Numbered from the stretch's first letter, positions 45,221 through 59,400 are shown. The stretch: DNA of 64,000 bases from Lunularia cruciata (GCA_948567375.1 OX419755.1:10421001-10485000), one strand, 5' to 3'. A program made the numbers and translations. Notes: generated from the letters alone by a model not told the origin.

Positions 45221-48200
45221 TTATCAAGTTGGTTTAGATCTGCTGTACGATGAGTATACTTTGCTGGCCTGGGGAGATTTTGTAGATAATTTTTTACTGT
45301 AGTTAGTCCCTCTAGGTATAGCTACCCTTTTAGCGACTGATTGGATCCGACCATGAAGAGCCCGATCAGAGCGATCTCATTTTTGCCACACTTTTTTGTT
45401 AACAAAAAGTGGTATTGCGCCCAAAATTACTTTTTTCTCATACTGGACCTGATACTGAGCTACTAATGTTACTGGGGATTCATCTCTACATGGAGATCCT
45501 CTGCCTAATAATTGAAGATAAAGGCCTGCTACAATATAAAGCAGGCTCCACCAAGTCCTTTGAAGTCGAAGATTTGCTCAGTTTGGTGAGTTACTCTTTC
45601 TCTCCCATTCAGCTCTTGTACAGAACTGAATTGCGTACGACATGTGAAATGGAGTGGTTGGTTGGAAACGAGTCTTTCGCCTAAATCAACGGCTCCTAAC
45701 TTTATTCCTTAAATGTTCAGTTTCTTGCCACATGCAAATTCCCGGTAATGTTGAAAAGTTATGTTTCACGAAAGGGAAGCGAATGTAAACGATGAAGTTT
45801 TAGGTGGCTATTAAAATTCTGCTACAGTATCTCGCGGAATCCTCTCTTGAGTCTGTAATACAGACTAGGGTTTCAATTGAATATTTTACAGAATTGCCAC
45901 GGGATTGAAGTGATTTCCGTTAAGTTTTACGGGACAAGTCTTAGATACCACACGCACTATAAATGAATGAGGCCGTGAAGACGATTACAGAAAGTTTCCG
46001 AGAAAAAATATCCCCTGTTGCGCTCTCAGGAGAGGGAACCTCGGGAGGAAGAGGATGTTCGTTCATATCATAGGAAGTTTACGGATGAACTTATCATATT
46101 TCAAGATTGTTATCAGAACGTTTAAATCTAACATTGCTAAACATCTCATGAACTTCAAAAGAAAGAGACTAGCCTTCGGTGCCGTAAACACCACTGATGA
46201 GGCCAGCCAAAGCTACAGTATTGGAAATCATCAATACTTAGATTCAAACCTCTAGATGGCACGGTAATTTCACAACACAGGCGGCTGCTGAAGCTTTCTG
46301 TTTGGGGACTATCCCTCGCCTGAGATCAAGAATATGATGTGGAAAATTAGGCAGATTGTGGATCAAGATAATAAAATTTTAAACTCATCCCTCATAGTCG
46401 GGGAGAATCATAGAAACGGACGAAATCACGGAAGCACTGGATGTTTGAGTTTAGCAGCTTCGTCCTCGGTGCCAAAGGTACTCCATAAACTGAGAATCCG
46501 AGAGTTAGTGCCTACATACGGTATGGTCCCAGCTGTGTCCTCAGATAATATGATTAACAAGACCGACGACCTCAAAGCAGTGGGGGGTATCGCTTGCCAA
46601 GTTCCAAGTCTGGAAGCTACTGTTTGCCGAGCTCCATCGCCTGGGTGGGTTCATGGTATGGCATAGACAAACTGTAGTGGTCTTAAAAACAAACTTCATG
46701 AGCATATTCCAGACAATTTTGAGGTAATTTTCATAAGTGGACCCATTTAAAGTTTTATTTGTAAAAATGGGCGGATCGCGATTAAAAGATATCCACCAAG
46801 CTCGTTGTAACCTTGGAAGAGGTGCGGCAAACATCAAACGTATCCGATTTGCCGAACTCCACGTATAAGGGAAGCTGTTGCGCGCTGCATATCCGGCTAA
46901 GCACGGAAGCACAATTCGTCCATTGTGTCGATCGTTCCAAAGCGTTAAACACATTTAGTCCAGAAGCGTCAAATACATTTAGTTCTGAGTTCTATAGGAG
47001 AGACAGGAGAGTGCAATGAAAGGTGGAGCAGGTGGCGTTCTGCGAAATCGCCGATTCTTGCGAATAAATCTCAGGAATTAGCACAATTTTGCAAATAAAA
47101 TCTAAAACCCGCCCACTTTTTCAAATAAAATCTTTAAGTGACCCATCTCTGAATATCAATCTAGTTTTTAAGGTTTATGGTAACTGCGATGTGATTGCAG
47201 CGAGGATACATTCCTGCGCTCGCTATGTCCTTTGTTACATGTGAATTCAAGAGCTTGAGAAGTTAAGGATGGCTTTACAGAGCTGACGGGTAGTTGGGTA
47301 TCTATCTCCATATTCCCGCCTTATTTGCCCCCAATATTTGCTTCTCGGTGCCGGTAGTTTTTCCCAGGTTCATACCGCTTGTTATCCTTCAAGGTGATCT
47401 CAGTTTACAACGTCCTTCCTTCTTTTCTTATTCTACAGCTGTCAGTTACTTCACGCGCACCACAATAGATCGGCCTCTTTCCTCGCAGTTGTCCTGAAGC
47501 AAAATCATTTGAGTCCAGCCCGTACACAATCCACTCAATCCATATTTGAAGGTGCTAAAGCCGCTTCCCGCACAAATGTTTAGATCCAATTGATTATGAG
47601 ATGACAAGTCAAAACGAAAGGGAAACTGAGGTCAGTTAAGTGAGGAAAGACTGTAATAAGCGACCCCATACCATTTCGTAGTTGCCTAGCTAGAACTCTA
47701 AATGATACTAGTGGAGGTAACCCAGCATACCATTCGAACATATACTTTTTACTAGTAGGTTGTACGACAATTAGCTCTGATAGTACACAGGTGGGATATG
47801 AAAAACGGTATGTTCAGATATCTAAGGAGAACTTAACTTTCAAGTATGAATTAGAGATTACATGGATCTTATCTCGTTACTTCCAACGCTATATCACATA
47901 TAAACTCGACGTAGGCCGCCTGCTCGACTTCTCAACGAAAGAGGTGACACATCACAAGTAGAGCCTCCATAAAGACTCAAAGACAACAATGTGCCCCACA
48001 TCCACCCACTTAGGAGGCTGACTCCTGACCAGGGTGGTCAAGGTGAGTCAAGACACTGCACGAAATTTCTCATTCTTCTGGCATGTTGATCCAACATCAG
48101 TGCTCCGCACCGGGGACTGAATTAATATCCAAGAGACAAAGATATCCAGGGTAGTTTGAATCTTACTATAGATCAACAGACAGTGGATAGAAAACACACG

Positions 48201-48608
48201 AGACAAGATGCAAAGCAAAAGATCAACAACACAACGGACTCAAGACATGTAAATGTGGTACATTGAAGAAACTTGGTTTACTTTACCCATGGTTCAGATC
48301 ACAGTACATGCACATCACTTCCAGCAGTGTTCGAGTTCGGACCACAAAATTATCTTTCATTCATCACACCTGTGTGCGCAACTACTGAAATGACACATGT
48401 TCGCGACTGAGGCACAGAGTTACCTTACCATCCCCATAACACATTCAAAGAAGGATTCATATATTTGATAACTTGCCTCCTGGATAATTGCCAGCTTTCA
48501 TTCCTTACTGGTATATTTACAAAAAGTGTTCTCTATTAAGGGAAAATCTTCTTCCCGCCGCCAGAACACGGACAGTATTTTTGTATGAAGTATATGATGT
48601 TACAAAAT
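45221..48608. other. Intergenic between two convergent genes, no supportable gene
   Basis: Small frames near 46055-47019 are open on both strands but have no motif. The 46334-46666 (plus) and 46541-46954 (minus) frames overlap and neither is splice-supported. The last part up to 48608 probably includes the 3' untranslated region of the minus-strand GTE gene. No tRNA, LTR or tandem repeat is seen. Confidence 0.45.
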
Positions 48609-51600
48609 TTAATCTATCTCGCCCTCTTCCACATCTCCACCCACCTGAATTACTACTTTCTGATGGTTCGTCTGTGGATAGTCGTTGTTCTCCTCCTCTT
48701 CCTCATCTTCGTCATCGTTTTTCATAAAAAGCCCCAAACGCTCCAGAGGATTGCCACGTTGTAGAGCAAAGTCCGGTAACCCGTCAGGGGAATCTGAATC
48801 TGGGCTATCTTCACCAGAACTCGGAAGATGATCCAAAGAAGCAGTACGTAACATTTCGAGATCCTTCAAGATCTCACTGTTCTCATCAATCTCGACGGTC
48901 TTCTCCATCTACACGGAACCGCAGGGGGAGAGGAATAGAGTTAGTAAAATACACCAGCAATTGACATAACAGAGCTTGTATAACAGAAATTATTCGACCA
49001 AACCTAGCAATTGATTGAAGTTACTCAGAATATATGATCCTCGAAACAACGTTTGCAAAAAAGCTTGTGAATACAGATCAAGCTTACTTGCTGAAGTTGA
49101 ATACGAGCAGCTTCTCGCTCAGCCTCCCTCTTCCGCTTAGCTTCATGGGCAGCCTCGACTTCGGCTTTCCTCCGAGCCGCCTCGGCTGCCTTGGCTTCGG
49201 CATGTAAACGAGCTTTCTCTGTGAAATAGACATCTCAGGGTTTTATGGCCGCTTCCATGTGCAGATGCCACCACATCTATTATAGTGAGCGAACACGCTA
49301 GTTATTCTGCAAGCGTCCAGTGCTTTGGGCATGTTTCGGACCGTGCTACAGAATGAGGTTGAGGGGTTCAGGGGAGTGGCAGAAAACCGGACTACCAAGT
49401 CTTGAGTCAGTGGCTCTTGGCTTATTTGAAGCCATGCCAGCACAATGTATGTAAAGACTGCGTTAATTTAAATTTAAAGTAGCCAGACGGACTCCTTCAC
49501 AACTAATAGACGTCAGACTCGGTTGCAAAATAATGCAAGTCCTCGGTACAGCGGCACAAACGTCTGCATGGCTAGTCTAGTTTCTCTGCAACATCAGGCC
49601 AGATTAGAATGCTCCCATGATGATCCCTTCGTAGAGGATTGATCGAACCTAAATAGTCGTGAACAAAGTAGCTGAGCTTGCTTTATACCTTCTTTCTGCC
49701 TCTTCTCCAGCTCCTCACGGTCCCTCTTCACTTTTTCAGGATCCATTTTCTCATTCTGGAAAGAACCAAGGAATTTCCACCTTGAGTGATAAATGAGAGT
49801 GCCATAAACTTTTCATGTCAAGTAAGATAGAGTGGAGCAGCATGACATGAAGGCCACTCAATAAGGTGAAACGTAAACGATCACTACAGTAAACGATGAA
49901 AGCATGTACCACACCTTGTTCTGAGGTAAGGTCTTCTCCTGGGCCTTTAAGATAGTGTCAGCAAACCTTCCCCTCAACAAAGCGGCTCGAAGGAGCTTAT
50001 CGGGAGAAACCTGCCTCTCAGGTTGACTTTCCTCCCCTGTGAGATGGAAAAATAAAGTTCAGGCCACCATGTGGTGATCAACCCAACCCTCTCAAGAACC
50101 AACGTACAGGCAAGAAGGTTGGCAATCTGTCAACATGTATGCGCAAAACAGCGAATCTTCAGATGACCATTACGCCATATTCGACGTTTCGTTTCTTATG
50201 GGAGGAAGTCCCATGTGAAAAGGTGCAAACATTCAACGGTCCTCACACTATTCCAACCCTCGAGGGCACGACCAAAAGGTGAAAAAACTGAAGAACGGAA
50301 AGTATTAACTCACGAGAGTCTTGCTGAGTGGCTACAGGGGGTTTAGCGGGAACCGGCTCTTCCACAACCTCTGTCACATCTCCTGTATCATGATGGAAAG
50401 GAGGTCAGGCTAATCGAGCAAGGACACCCTTACACCCCCCAAAGGAACGTCAAAACACATTTGACACCTGTAAACTGGTGGATGGGGTCTTCTGGCAGAC
50501 TACTCTATCATGGCACTGTCTGAGTAGGCAAATTCCAAAAGCAAATCACCCCCAGCTCTACACACTTGTAGGTTCAATATCCTTGGGTGCCGAAGAAGGC
50601 CGTTGGGCAACTTCCGCATCAGACTCGCTTCCTGATGAGCTTGCACTATCTGAATCTGCAGGATAAGAAAGCTGAAATGAGACCCCGAGTTTAGAGCATG
50701 AGCTGAGAACAAAGATCTCGCGTCTTGCACTCAGTATCTTCTGCAAAGATAGGATGCCGTCGTACTGCAGGTATCATCCTCAACACCAACGGCAGGCCGA
50801 GCCACTGTGAAACGAGCTTCTCCTACAACGTGCGACCATGAATGGCCGTAGTAGGGAATCGCATATGAACAGCCCTCCCAGTAGTTCTTACCACTAGACG
50901 ATGATCCAGAATCACTGCTCGAGCTTCCGGAACTGCTTGAGGCAACAGGCCGTGCCGGATCTTTTTCAGCCGTTGCAGGAGGACAGATCCCTGGAGCGTC
51001 TGCGACCCGTCCGTGACCTGCATCGTCGACGTCTTCGTCGCAAACTTCAGATCCTGCAAAGAAAGCAGAAATTTAAACCAAAAAGTTAGCGTCGCGATCT
51101 GTAGGAAAAAGTTTACATCCCATCAGTACAGATAATAGACTACTCCAGTAGGGAATATTCATGAATTAGAAAAACAACGGAAATTAAGTGTGCTTGGGCT
51201 AAATTGGGCACTTACCCTTGGGAGCTTTGGGTGGATTTTCTGTGATAACCTCGACCATTGGGGGCTGCAGAGAACACAAAAACAAATTGGCAACTAAGTC
51301 ATTGAATTTCATACACATATTACTAGCGGTGCAGTAGCTATGTCTCTTCGTTTTGAAGGTCAGCCTGTAATCAAGATCTAGACTTATTCATAAAACCTTA
51401 CTCGGATCCAGTGGGAGATCATGCAGTGTTGCAGCCATCAGTAGGAATGATATGATTCCTCCGACGGCCAAAGTTTGACATTACTTGACAGTACATGTGC
51501 GTAAAACATCGTCTTCTGTACTTTTACACCGATAGATGACAACCAGACCATCGTTGCTCCAACGGCCATGGGGAACAGAACCATACTGCCTATCATATTC

Positions 51601-53098
51601 GGCTCTAAAAAGTTGGTTTCTACAGTAGAGCGCATTACATCCACATAGAGCTGGAACTCACCACAGGTTTTTCGCGCGACCTTGCGAGGATCTGGCTATG
51701 AGGAACTCTCCTCGCCTTGCCCCTGCTTTTCATGCAGTTGCTTACAAAACGCTCGAGTTCCCAAAGAGTGTCATTGTTCAACGAATCGATGTCGATCTCA
51801 ATCTCATCGTCATTATGACTGAGATTTGGATTGTGTTTCTTAATGATTTGGACAATGCGCTCTAACTTGTCTGGATGCAGGTTTTCCAAACTAACACTTA
51901 GCTTGCGCTTCTCGTCGAGAGTCATCAGGCGCTTGACAAGATCAGACGGTTTTGGCTTAGGTTGCGCGGCCTGCTTTCCACCGTTCAGTCTAGCCTTCGA
52001 CATGACTTGGACCTTCTCTTCAGCAACCTCGACGGGTTCCTTGTGTCCCTTACTTTCTTCCGGCTCCTCGGCTTGCATCTGCTCTTGATCCCCAAGGGGT
52101 TCAAGATCAGGCTTCGCCTTGACATCGTCCTCTTCCGCGTTCGATATAATACCCTTGAACTTCTCTTCAAACAGGCTCCCCAACTGCTCCGCCATCGTGT
52201 GCACGAAGTGCCCTTTCGGGTTGTATGTCATAGCATTGGAGAAAGTAAGACGAACATCTTCAGCGAATTCATGCGGTGAAGTATACTCCCCGCGATTGGC
52301 CTTCTTTTTTATGGTCCCCAGATCCATAGGCTTCTTAATGACCTGGTGATAATCGTGGAGACCCAGTTTCACAGCATCCACCGGCTCATTGAAAACCCAA
52401 GACTGCTTGTGATTCGAAAGCTTTCGCACCAACGCGAGGCACGCTTTCATGGTGCCGGCCGCCCGTCTACCCCTCGTAGCATCGATCTTTTGCTTCTTAA
52501 CGCCAGTTTCGGCTTTTGCTTGTGCAAGGCGCTTCGTTCCGCTACCTGATTTTCCCTTCGCCTTGTCCGCTGTGACCATTTTATCTTTCCCTGAAACAAA
52601 TTCAGAGTTTACGTACAACTGATTCGCCTTAGGAGTGCGCTTGTCCTTGCTGCCGAGGTCAGGAGTACTCAGCTGGATGTCGGAAGAAACCACGACACTA
52701 GGTTGCCGCGCTAACCTGGCTTCTCGCTGGCTCTGAACTCGATGCGGTTCGTCCATCATCGTGGCTGGAATCAGTTTGATCTCCTTAAGCAGAGGACCGC
52801 CTCCATTCATCTGGTTCACCGAAAGTTGAGTCTCAGGGTAGACCACACATGAACCTTTCGTCAACTCTTCCTGCCGAGCGAGGATCTTGAACGTCACACC
52901 CTGTACCTGTTCTAGATGCATACGCAATTTCTTGCGCAGTTCTTTCCTCTCCTCTCTAGAATAAGAATCTCGGCTGAAAATGCTGACATCCACTGCCGCA
53001 CCATGCGAGTCCTTCAACACATCGCCATTTAAACTCATTGACTTCCGCTTCAATCCTACAGCGGGGCCCGTCGACATTACCCAAGGTCCTTCCATCAT
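48609..53098 (-). CDS. GTE: GTE-type BET bromodomain protein (global transcription factor group E)
   Basis: Nine exons on the minus strand: 53098-51662, 51264-51216, 51053-50892, 50655-50566, 50382-50314, 50036-49915, 49755-49689, 49218-49088 and 48908-48609. Every intron is GT-AG and every junction is phase-consistent. Together they give 809 codons including the stop. A bromodomain lies at about residues 217-316, with the acetyl-lysine Asn in NAMTYNP, and a NET domain at about 385-457 (TLDEKRKLS ... IDIDSLNNDTLWELERFV). Small exons then encode a Ser/Asp-rich stretch, the LLRAALLRGRFADTILKAQE helix typical of the GTE8-12 group, an Ala/Glu/Lys/Arg coiled coil and the C-terminal MEKTVEIDENSEILKDLEML block. 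The family reads acetylated histones in the nucleus and regulates transcription. The start MMEGPWV was chosen as the first ATG in the open frame. Confidence 0.95.
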
Positions 53099-54700
53099 AA
53101 CTTTCGGATATTGGCTATGTATTCTACTCGTACGGCTCTGAAGATCAAATTTCCACCGATATTCGATGCCAATTCGCTATCAATCTACCTGCCTTCTACC
53201 CTCCACGCAATATTTTGCTCACCAAGACCTTATTCCCAAATCTGCTTCCCAGACCTGCTTCCGTACTATCCCACACCCAAGCCGGTAGAAACCGTCGCAA
53301 CGATGTTATCCCAGATCCTTAAACGCACATCTAATGTCTGCCACCACCACAACCAATAGACAACACGAAGGCTCAAATCCCCGCTTCAACCGAAGAACCA
53401 ACCCGATCAAATCCTGAGTATCCCGCTCCGATCGAAACCGCTACAAACTCCCGCTCCTGCACCAGATCTCTTTCTGCCAAAAGATCTCAAACAACCTGAC
53501 TTCCCCGCGGCCACAATTCTCAGCCTCATAACATCACCACGTCGCGGGCCGAAGCCCCGGATCCAACCATCGAAGAAGCCGCGTCAAAAAACGCGCTCCA
53601 CAACCCTATGGAGAACAAAGGAACGAACGATAGAACCCTGCAGATCGACGACGACCACTCCTTCCTGCCGAAGCCTTCGAGGAAAACCGCAGCGCAAACC
53701 AGAACCACCAGACAAAGGAAAGTAGTGGCGTTCGATGTCGACCTGTCCACGGCATGTAACTAAGGAAGAAGCTTGAACCGGATGGAATTCATGGATGGCG
53801 ACCATGAATTCCTTCCTTACACAGCACCAAATAACGCGCGCTTCCTGCACGACCTACTCGTGCCTTCGAGCGAGCCTCCACCCTCGACACCCAGCTGCCA
53901 CGGACCTTTTATCGACGACGTTGCCGACTTGCCCGGCGTGTGCTCTTGCCTTGCGCTGCAGGTTAGGGTTTCCGGGGCATGAACGGGCGGCGGGGAATAG
54001 AGGGTCCAGTAAACAATGCCTTCAAAGTCATGGTCGGCCGGGCAGGGCCGCGTCCCCTTTCGGGGACCACTGTTAGAGTTACTCCCACTGTACCTCTACT
54101 GATAGTACAACGTACTTCTTCCGTCAAAGTTACTTTCCGAATCTACCCGCTCGATCAGATCTCAGAATATTTTCTGTTTCGGAAGCCAAAATCTTCGTCC
54201 CGTCAAAAGATCTCCTCGTTAGCTGGAGAGAAAAGGATCAAATCCTCTTATAAGCTTTGCCCTGCTCTTCATCTTTTACGTCAAAGAGTATTTCTTTCAA
54301 ACGCACGCTTTAACTGCATTTACTTTTGTTTATTACTTTTTAGGTTGCCAACTGGCATATGAAGGATATGACACCTGGCATTGTACTTCTGAGGTCATGG
54401 TAGCTTCTGGAACCAGCGAATCTGAATACAGTAATAGGACTTCTGGGCGATTAGAGTACGGTACGGCACTCAATTTAAATGAGAGAATGACAGGCAGTCT
54501 AACGAAGTAAATTTCCATCTCTTTCATCATTTGATCTGTGCATTTTGAGATTTATCTGAAATGCACAGTTCAAGGATAACCATGCACCTTCCGTTAAAAA
54601 AATATCTGGAGGTCAATCTCTGAAGACGAAAGAATCAAATGGAATGAGCGCCAGAAATGAGTTTTCCCAAGGATATAGAAGATATGGTGAGTTTTACTTG
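53099..54700. promoter_or_regulatory. GC-richer upstream region of the GTE gene, possibly bidirectional
   Basis: This stretch is richer in C/G and CpG than the surrounding DNA, as expected for a promoter and 5' untranslated region of the GTE gene. Plus-strand open segments at 53782-53961, 54344-54506 and 54569-54684 have reasonable splice borders, but their phases do not join, so I do not call a divergent gene. I cannot place a TATA box. Confidence 0.4.
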
Positions 54701-56346
54701 CTCTTAGCATTATCATTCATGTTAGTTCATTTCCGTTTCTCATTATTTTGGGATCTAGATTTTGATTCAAAAAAAATTGATTTTGCAACTTAACACAAAT
54801 GACCAAACGGCACATTCGTCATATTGGCTTTGGTTCATCAGTGCTTAGAGAATCTGATCATTATGATATTTGACTCATCTAACCAAATATTTGCAAATTT
54901 TGTGTTTCTTCTTGCAAACTATGAGCATGTTAACCACAATTAGTTTGAATAAATAAATTTTAAGTAATTATTTTATTAAATTTCATCAAATAACACCTTT
55001 GAACTATCTTGATTCCAGAATGCAATTCCTTTAACTTTACATTAGCCTTTTTAACAATTATTTCCGTGACCTTTTATAGATGCAAACCGATATAGAATCT
55101 TAGATAGTTCATTTGCTTAAGAACCCTCTCCAAATTCAAATTATTTGAGTTCATTCTTTTATTTAACAGGACCTTTTCTTGTATGACCTCACTTTCCAAA
55201 TACACACATCTAGATCTTTCAAAATTCTCCCGTGCTATCCTTTTTATTGCCAAGCCTTTAACCCTGACAACAAACCAAAAATGAATGAGAATAGATTTCT
55301 ACAATGACCAAATGATACCAACACTAAATGACATTAGATCCGACCGGTTAAACAGTTCTAGAATCAAATTGTAGTGTCATTCGCTCAGAATTAAATTCAT
55401 ATTTCTGTGTACAAGTTATCCAGATGAAGAGCAATGAAGTAAAACCCGCTGGTCCGGTAAACACCTCATTAAACTAACTTTCAGTAACTAAAAGTACTGT
55501 CAGGCCTACAGTCCAAAGAACAAAACGTACAGTTAGAGGACCGGGTCCGCCAAAGAAGAACGTACAGTAATTGGAATCAGTCGAGCTCGAAGATCCGCTT
55601 TGGTCTGAGGACCAGAGAGCCTTAAGGAGTTGGTGGGGCCCATTTGTGGTCACCTGATTGGTCCGTAAGCGAAGAGTGTCGGGTTTTTGGTACAGGGTGG
55701 TATTATATCATCCGATTTCGATACAAGGGCCCCGTGTTCTCTAAGTGCGCTTCGTGCTTTAGATATTAGTTTTTGCTGACGCATAAGTCAGGGATGATGA
55801 GCATGTCAACTGGGCCCTCCTGCGGCCTCGATATTGATCATGCTGGAATATGTCATGGCAAGGGCAAGTGACTCACTTTACCATGTTTTACGTCTTTCAT
55901 CCACAGTTTACCTTCTCCGGATTTCAAGTTTACCTTTGTTCAACTTTCTGCCGCCTTTTGGCAACGTCGAAACTACAGCTTTGACTCTCTTGTGAACGGT
56001 CAAAGCTGTGGGGTTGGAGAGAAGTATCGAATCTTGTCGAGATATTCCATTCTCTTAACAAGCGACGCCATCTTACTTATAAGAGGTCTTACTTAACCCG
56101 GACTAATTATAGTGTTTTCTAAGCAGAAATGTGTAACATATAGATATAAATGGTCTCAAGAGCGTTTTGTTAATTGCGGGAATAAGAAAAGGTTTCATCA
56201 AGTGCATCAATTAGGACTACTCACGAGTGCTGCTGGTCAATGATTTTTGTAATGTATCGTCACGAGAAGAGCATAAATTATCATAATAATCTATCTATCC
56301 TTTACCTAGAAGACTTCACAGTAGAAGAATTGGAGTAGGTTGTTTC
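54701..56346. other. Intergenic AT-rich sequence
   Basis: No ORF over 60 codons, tRNA or clear repeat is visible. A G+C-richer patch at about 55500-55800 contains GTCCGCCAAAGAAGAACGTA-like sequence and short direct repeats (ACGTACAGT.A twice) of unknown meaning. Confidence 0.4.
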
Positions 56347-56502
56347 ATCTTTGAATGTGACAATCCTTGAATCTACTCTTGAGAGTTGTATTTGCAGAGC
56401 ATAGAATTTTAAATCATAAGAAATATCTTTGAATGTGACAATCCTTGAATCTACTCTTGAGAGTTGTATTTGCAGAGCATAGAATTTTAAATCAAAAGAA
56501 AT
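56347..56502. repeat. Two-copy 78-bp tandem repeat
   Basis: 56347-56424 and 56425-56502 are almost identical (ATCTTTGAATGTGACAATCC ... AAATCATAAGAAAT vs AAATCAAAAGAAAT). The period of 78 keeps the frame, so a minus-strand frame shows a doubled peptide; I regard that as a by-product. Near-identity suggests a recent duplication. Confidence 0.9.
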
Positions 56503-56546
56503 ATGCACTTGGAATATGAGCATAAATCCAGAAAGTACTTCACTGT

Positions 56547-57346
56547 TGTAATACTCCGAGAACAAGGGAAGAGAGAAAACATAAATTACACACTGAAAAA
56601 TTTGGTGTCCCAAAGGAGCACCTTTTTTTTATTTTATAGACAAAGATATCTCTTCCAATGAAGCTCCGCCATAAGATTAGGCACACAGATAGGTGACATG
56701 TCAACAATCTCCACCCTTGGATTACTTACTTGGATGGGAACATGTCGATTTAGGTCCTATTTGGTTGGTCAAACAAGCTTTGACCAGAGGGAATCTTTTA
56801 GAGAATCTTCCTATAGGAGTCTCAGAATCACATGAGTAAGGTACCTTTGGAAAGCTCTCGATGAGACAAACCAGGAGGAGTGAAGGCTAGTCTTTCCTCT
56901 TTCGGGAGGAATTTGCACATTTTTCATACTTAATTCATCCATTTAAGCTTTCAAAATTTCCTTCAAAGATTTTAGGCATATTTCGGTTCCTACTCTATTA
57001 GCAATAATAGTAATCTGATCTGTTTAGTCCATCATGTGTAACACCCTTCAAGATGTTACCAAATCAATTCTCACCTTTGAATTATATGTCTAGCTATTGA
57101 TTCTAAGGTTCTCAAGTCTATTTTGGTTTATGCACTATTAGTAGAAGTATTTTTTTGTGATATTTCTATTTGATCTATTTTGACAATCATTCTAGATGTT
57201 ACTAAATCAAATTTCACATTTACATCATATGGTTAGCTCTTGGTATTTTTTTGTGATATTTCTATCTGATCTATTTTGACCATCATTCTAGATATTATTA
57301 AATCAAATTTCACATCTACATCATATGGCTAGCTCTTGGTATTACA
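56547..57346 (-). repeat. Solo-LTR-like repeat, minus copy
   Basis: On the minus strand it starts TGTAATACCAAGAGCTAGCC and ends GGAGTATTACA, matching 33703-34350 in inverse orientation. It is flanked by ACTGT on the left and AGTGT on the right, a possible 5-bp target duplication with one mismatch. It is longer than the other copy because of an internal duplication of about 105 bp near 57135-57340 (the word GTGATATTTCTAT.TGATCTA occurs twice). Confidence 0.75.
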
Positions 57347-59400
57347 AGTGTATAATTTTTCTCTAGAAACGTCAAATACAAGACTCGGATAACTCTAGGA
57401 CACTAAACCTTTCATACATATGGACCTGATTTAGCGGGTCCCATACATACAGACGATGGTAATCTGATCTTGGTTGGTTTTCAATAAAAATTATTTTGAG
57501 TTGCAAGTTTCATTATTGGCTTGCTAATTTGATAGAATGGAATCAGAATCCGGCATTAATCGTAAAAGAATTACAAGGATAAGGAAACGCCATAAAATAT
57601 TTTTCCGGTACCCAACCACTCGACGGGTATGCTTTTGCATTCCCACAAATTGATAAACTTTAGAGCCCTAAATCAATGTAAAACTTTACCAAAAATTACC
57701 TACCGTGAATGTTAATGACCAAAATTAATTAACAATGTCATTAGATAGCCCTAAAGTGAATCCTAAGTAACGGCAAGAGAAAAACTCTACTCTATATGAA
57801 ACCTAGTGCAGATTTGGGGATTGCTTTGAATTCGTCTTTGCATTATGATTATCCTCGTATTCTTTCAAACTTCTAGGTTTGGTTCATCTCTGTACTCTTC
57901 AATATGCAATACCACTCAATGTGATACCATCCAACTCGTATGTTAAAACTTCTCAAAAGGCCACACTACAAGTATAAAATTAAATGTTGAATTAAATTAT
58001 TTAAATATATATATAAATTATATATATAATTAAATATGGAAGTATAACATTAAATAAGGTCTACAAGCAGTACCTTTATCTTCCTCTCCAGATGAGTTTC
58101 GGCCATAGACATTTGCCCCATGAAAGAAAAGAGGGGAAGAGACTTTCGCCCAATCTTATTCTCTTGGGTGAATTTTGCATAATGTTAAATGATATCTTTG
58201 GGATGTCAATATAAACATTTTGAAAATATAAGATCACAGTGATTTCTTTAGGAAGCATGGGGTTATTCAACGAGTAGAATGTACTGGATTTATTTCAAAA
58301 CCTTTTGGTAGATCTTAATTTGTTACCTTGATTTGCTGTAACCATATGCAACAACTTAAATCTGTCCGAAAATAGCATATATCCAGCAAGCGGATCCGTT
58401 TCTTATCCGTTTTTATACAAATGACATTTGAACTCCTAAAACGACACTTAGAGAGGATGTTCTCTTTTGAGCAAGATTTTGTATATAGAAACCACCAGTA
58501 TTAAGATGTCCATCATGCACGAAATACCTCTATTACGTGTGACGAAGTTTGATATAGGAAGCACTAAAAAAAACATCTTTAACGAAATGCGGTTGTTGTG
58601 CATCCTCTAAGAAGAGGTCTCATACTTGTTATAGATTCTTTAAGGAATCATCAAATACGATTACCAATAAGTTCGGAAGGTGTTTTGTGTTTGAGGATAA
58701 CGTGCATTTAAAATAGAAACCAAAATATTGCCGTTGGGGTTACATCGCGAATTTGGCAATAATAAGACCTCCTAGTTTTAAACCACGTAGCGAAGATTCC
58801 TTTCCATAACCAGATATCTTTGTACTCTGAGCAGGATATTCCATTTACATATTTTAAAAGTTAAAAAGCCAAAATAAAAACCAAATATTGGGAGACCTTT
58901 GTACTAGAAGAGAGATATTCCATTTACCTGTTTAGAAGTTCAAAATCCGAGTGTGAAAACAGCAATTCTTTCTATTCGCAATATCTTTCAGTTTAGATGA
59001 TTATTTAAATCATTCACATCTAACCTCATCCGCATATACGGTGGTCATGTCTTGCTATGCCCCACCCGACTTCGTAAAAGGGAAAGTTTCACTAAATGAA
59101 ACATAATCTCAAGACTTAAAACAAAACTTTATCTTTATCTCTATGAAACGCACTAGGAAAAGTTATCCACTATACCATTAAGATTCTTTGTTAATCAAAA
59201 TTGTACTGTACTGGATCAGCTTATGTTGCTCTAATTCCGATGCTCTCCGAAGATTCTTGTTGTAGATTCTCATCCATTTCACTGGATTCGGGCGAAAAGA
59301 AGTCAAGTATCAACTTGGACCCGATCAACCTGTTAAAGTCAACAGGTTGTACAACTGTCTACTCCACTTAAATGATTAGAGATACTCCTTACGGCCGTCC
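57347..59400. other. AT-rich intergenic sequence, no supportable gene
   Basis: Short frames only. An AT palindrome (TATATATATAAATTATATATATA-like, near 58003-58035) could form a cruciform. No coding motif or RNA gene is seen. Confidence 0.45.

Noticed and set aside
46334-46954. Overlapping frames on both strands (110 and 137 codons)
   Set aside because: Mutually exclusive, no recognised domains, no splice support.
53526-53750. Minus-strand frame with a signal-peptide-like N-terminus upstream of GTE
   Set aside because: It does not start at ATG, overlaps the likely GTE 5' region and has no motif.
53782-54684. Possible divergent plus-strand gene with three open segments (53782-53961, 54344-54506, 54569-54684), first one containing LPGVCSC, reminiscent of a pre-SET block
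   Set aside because: Splice borders look reasonable but the phases do not join, no SET domain follows in the window, and the resemblance is too short.
56302-56613. Minus-strand frame with an internal peptide duplication
   Set aside because: Explained by the 78-bp tandem repeat, which by chance keeps the frame.
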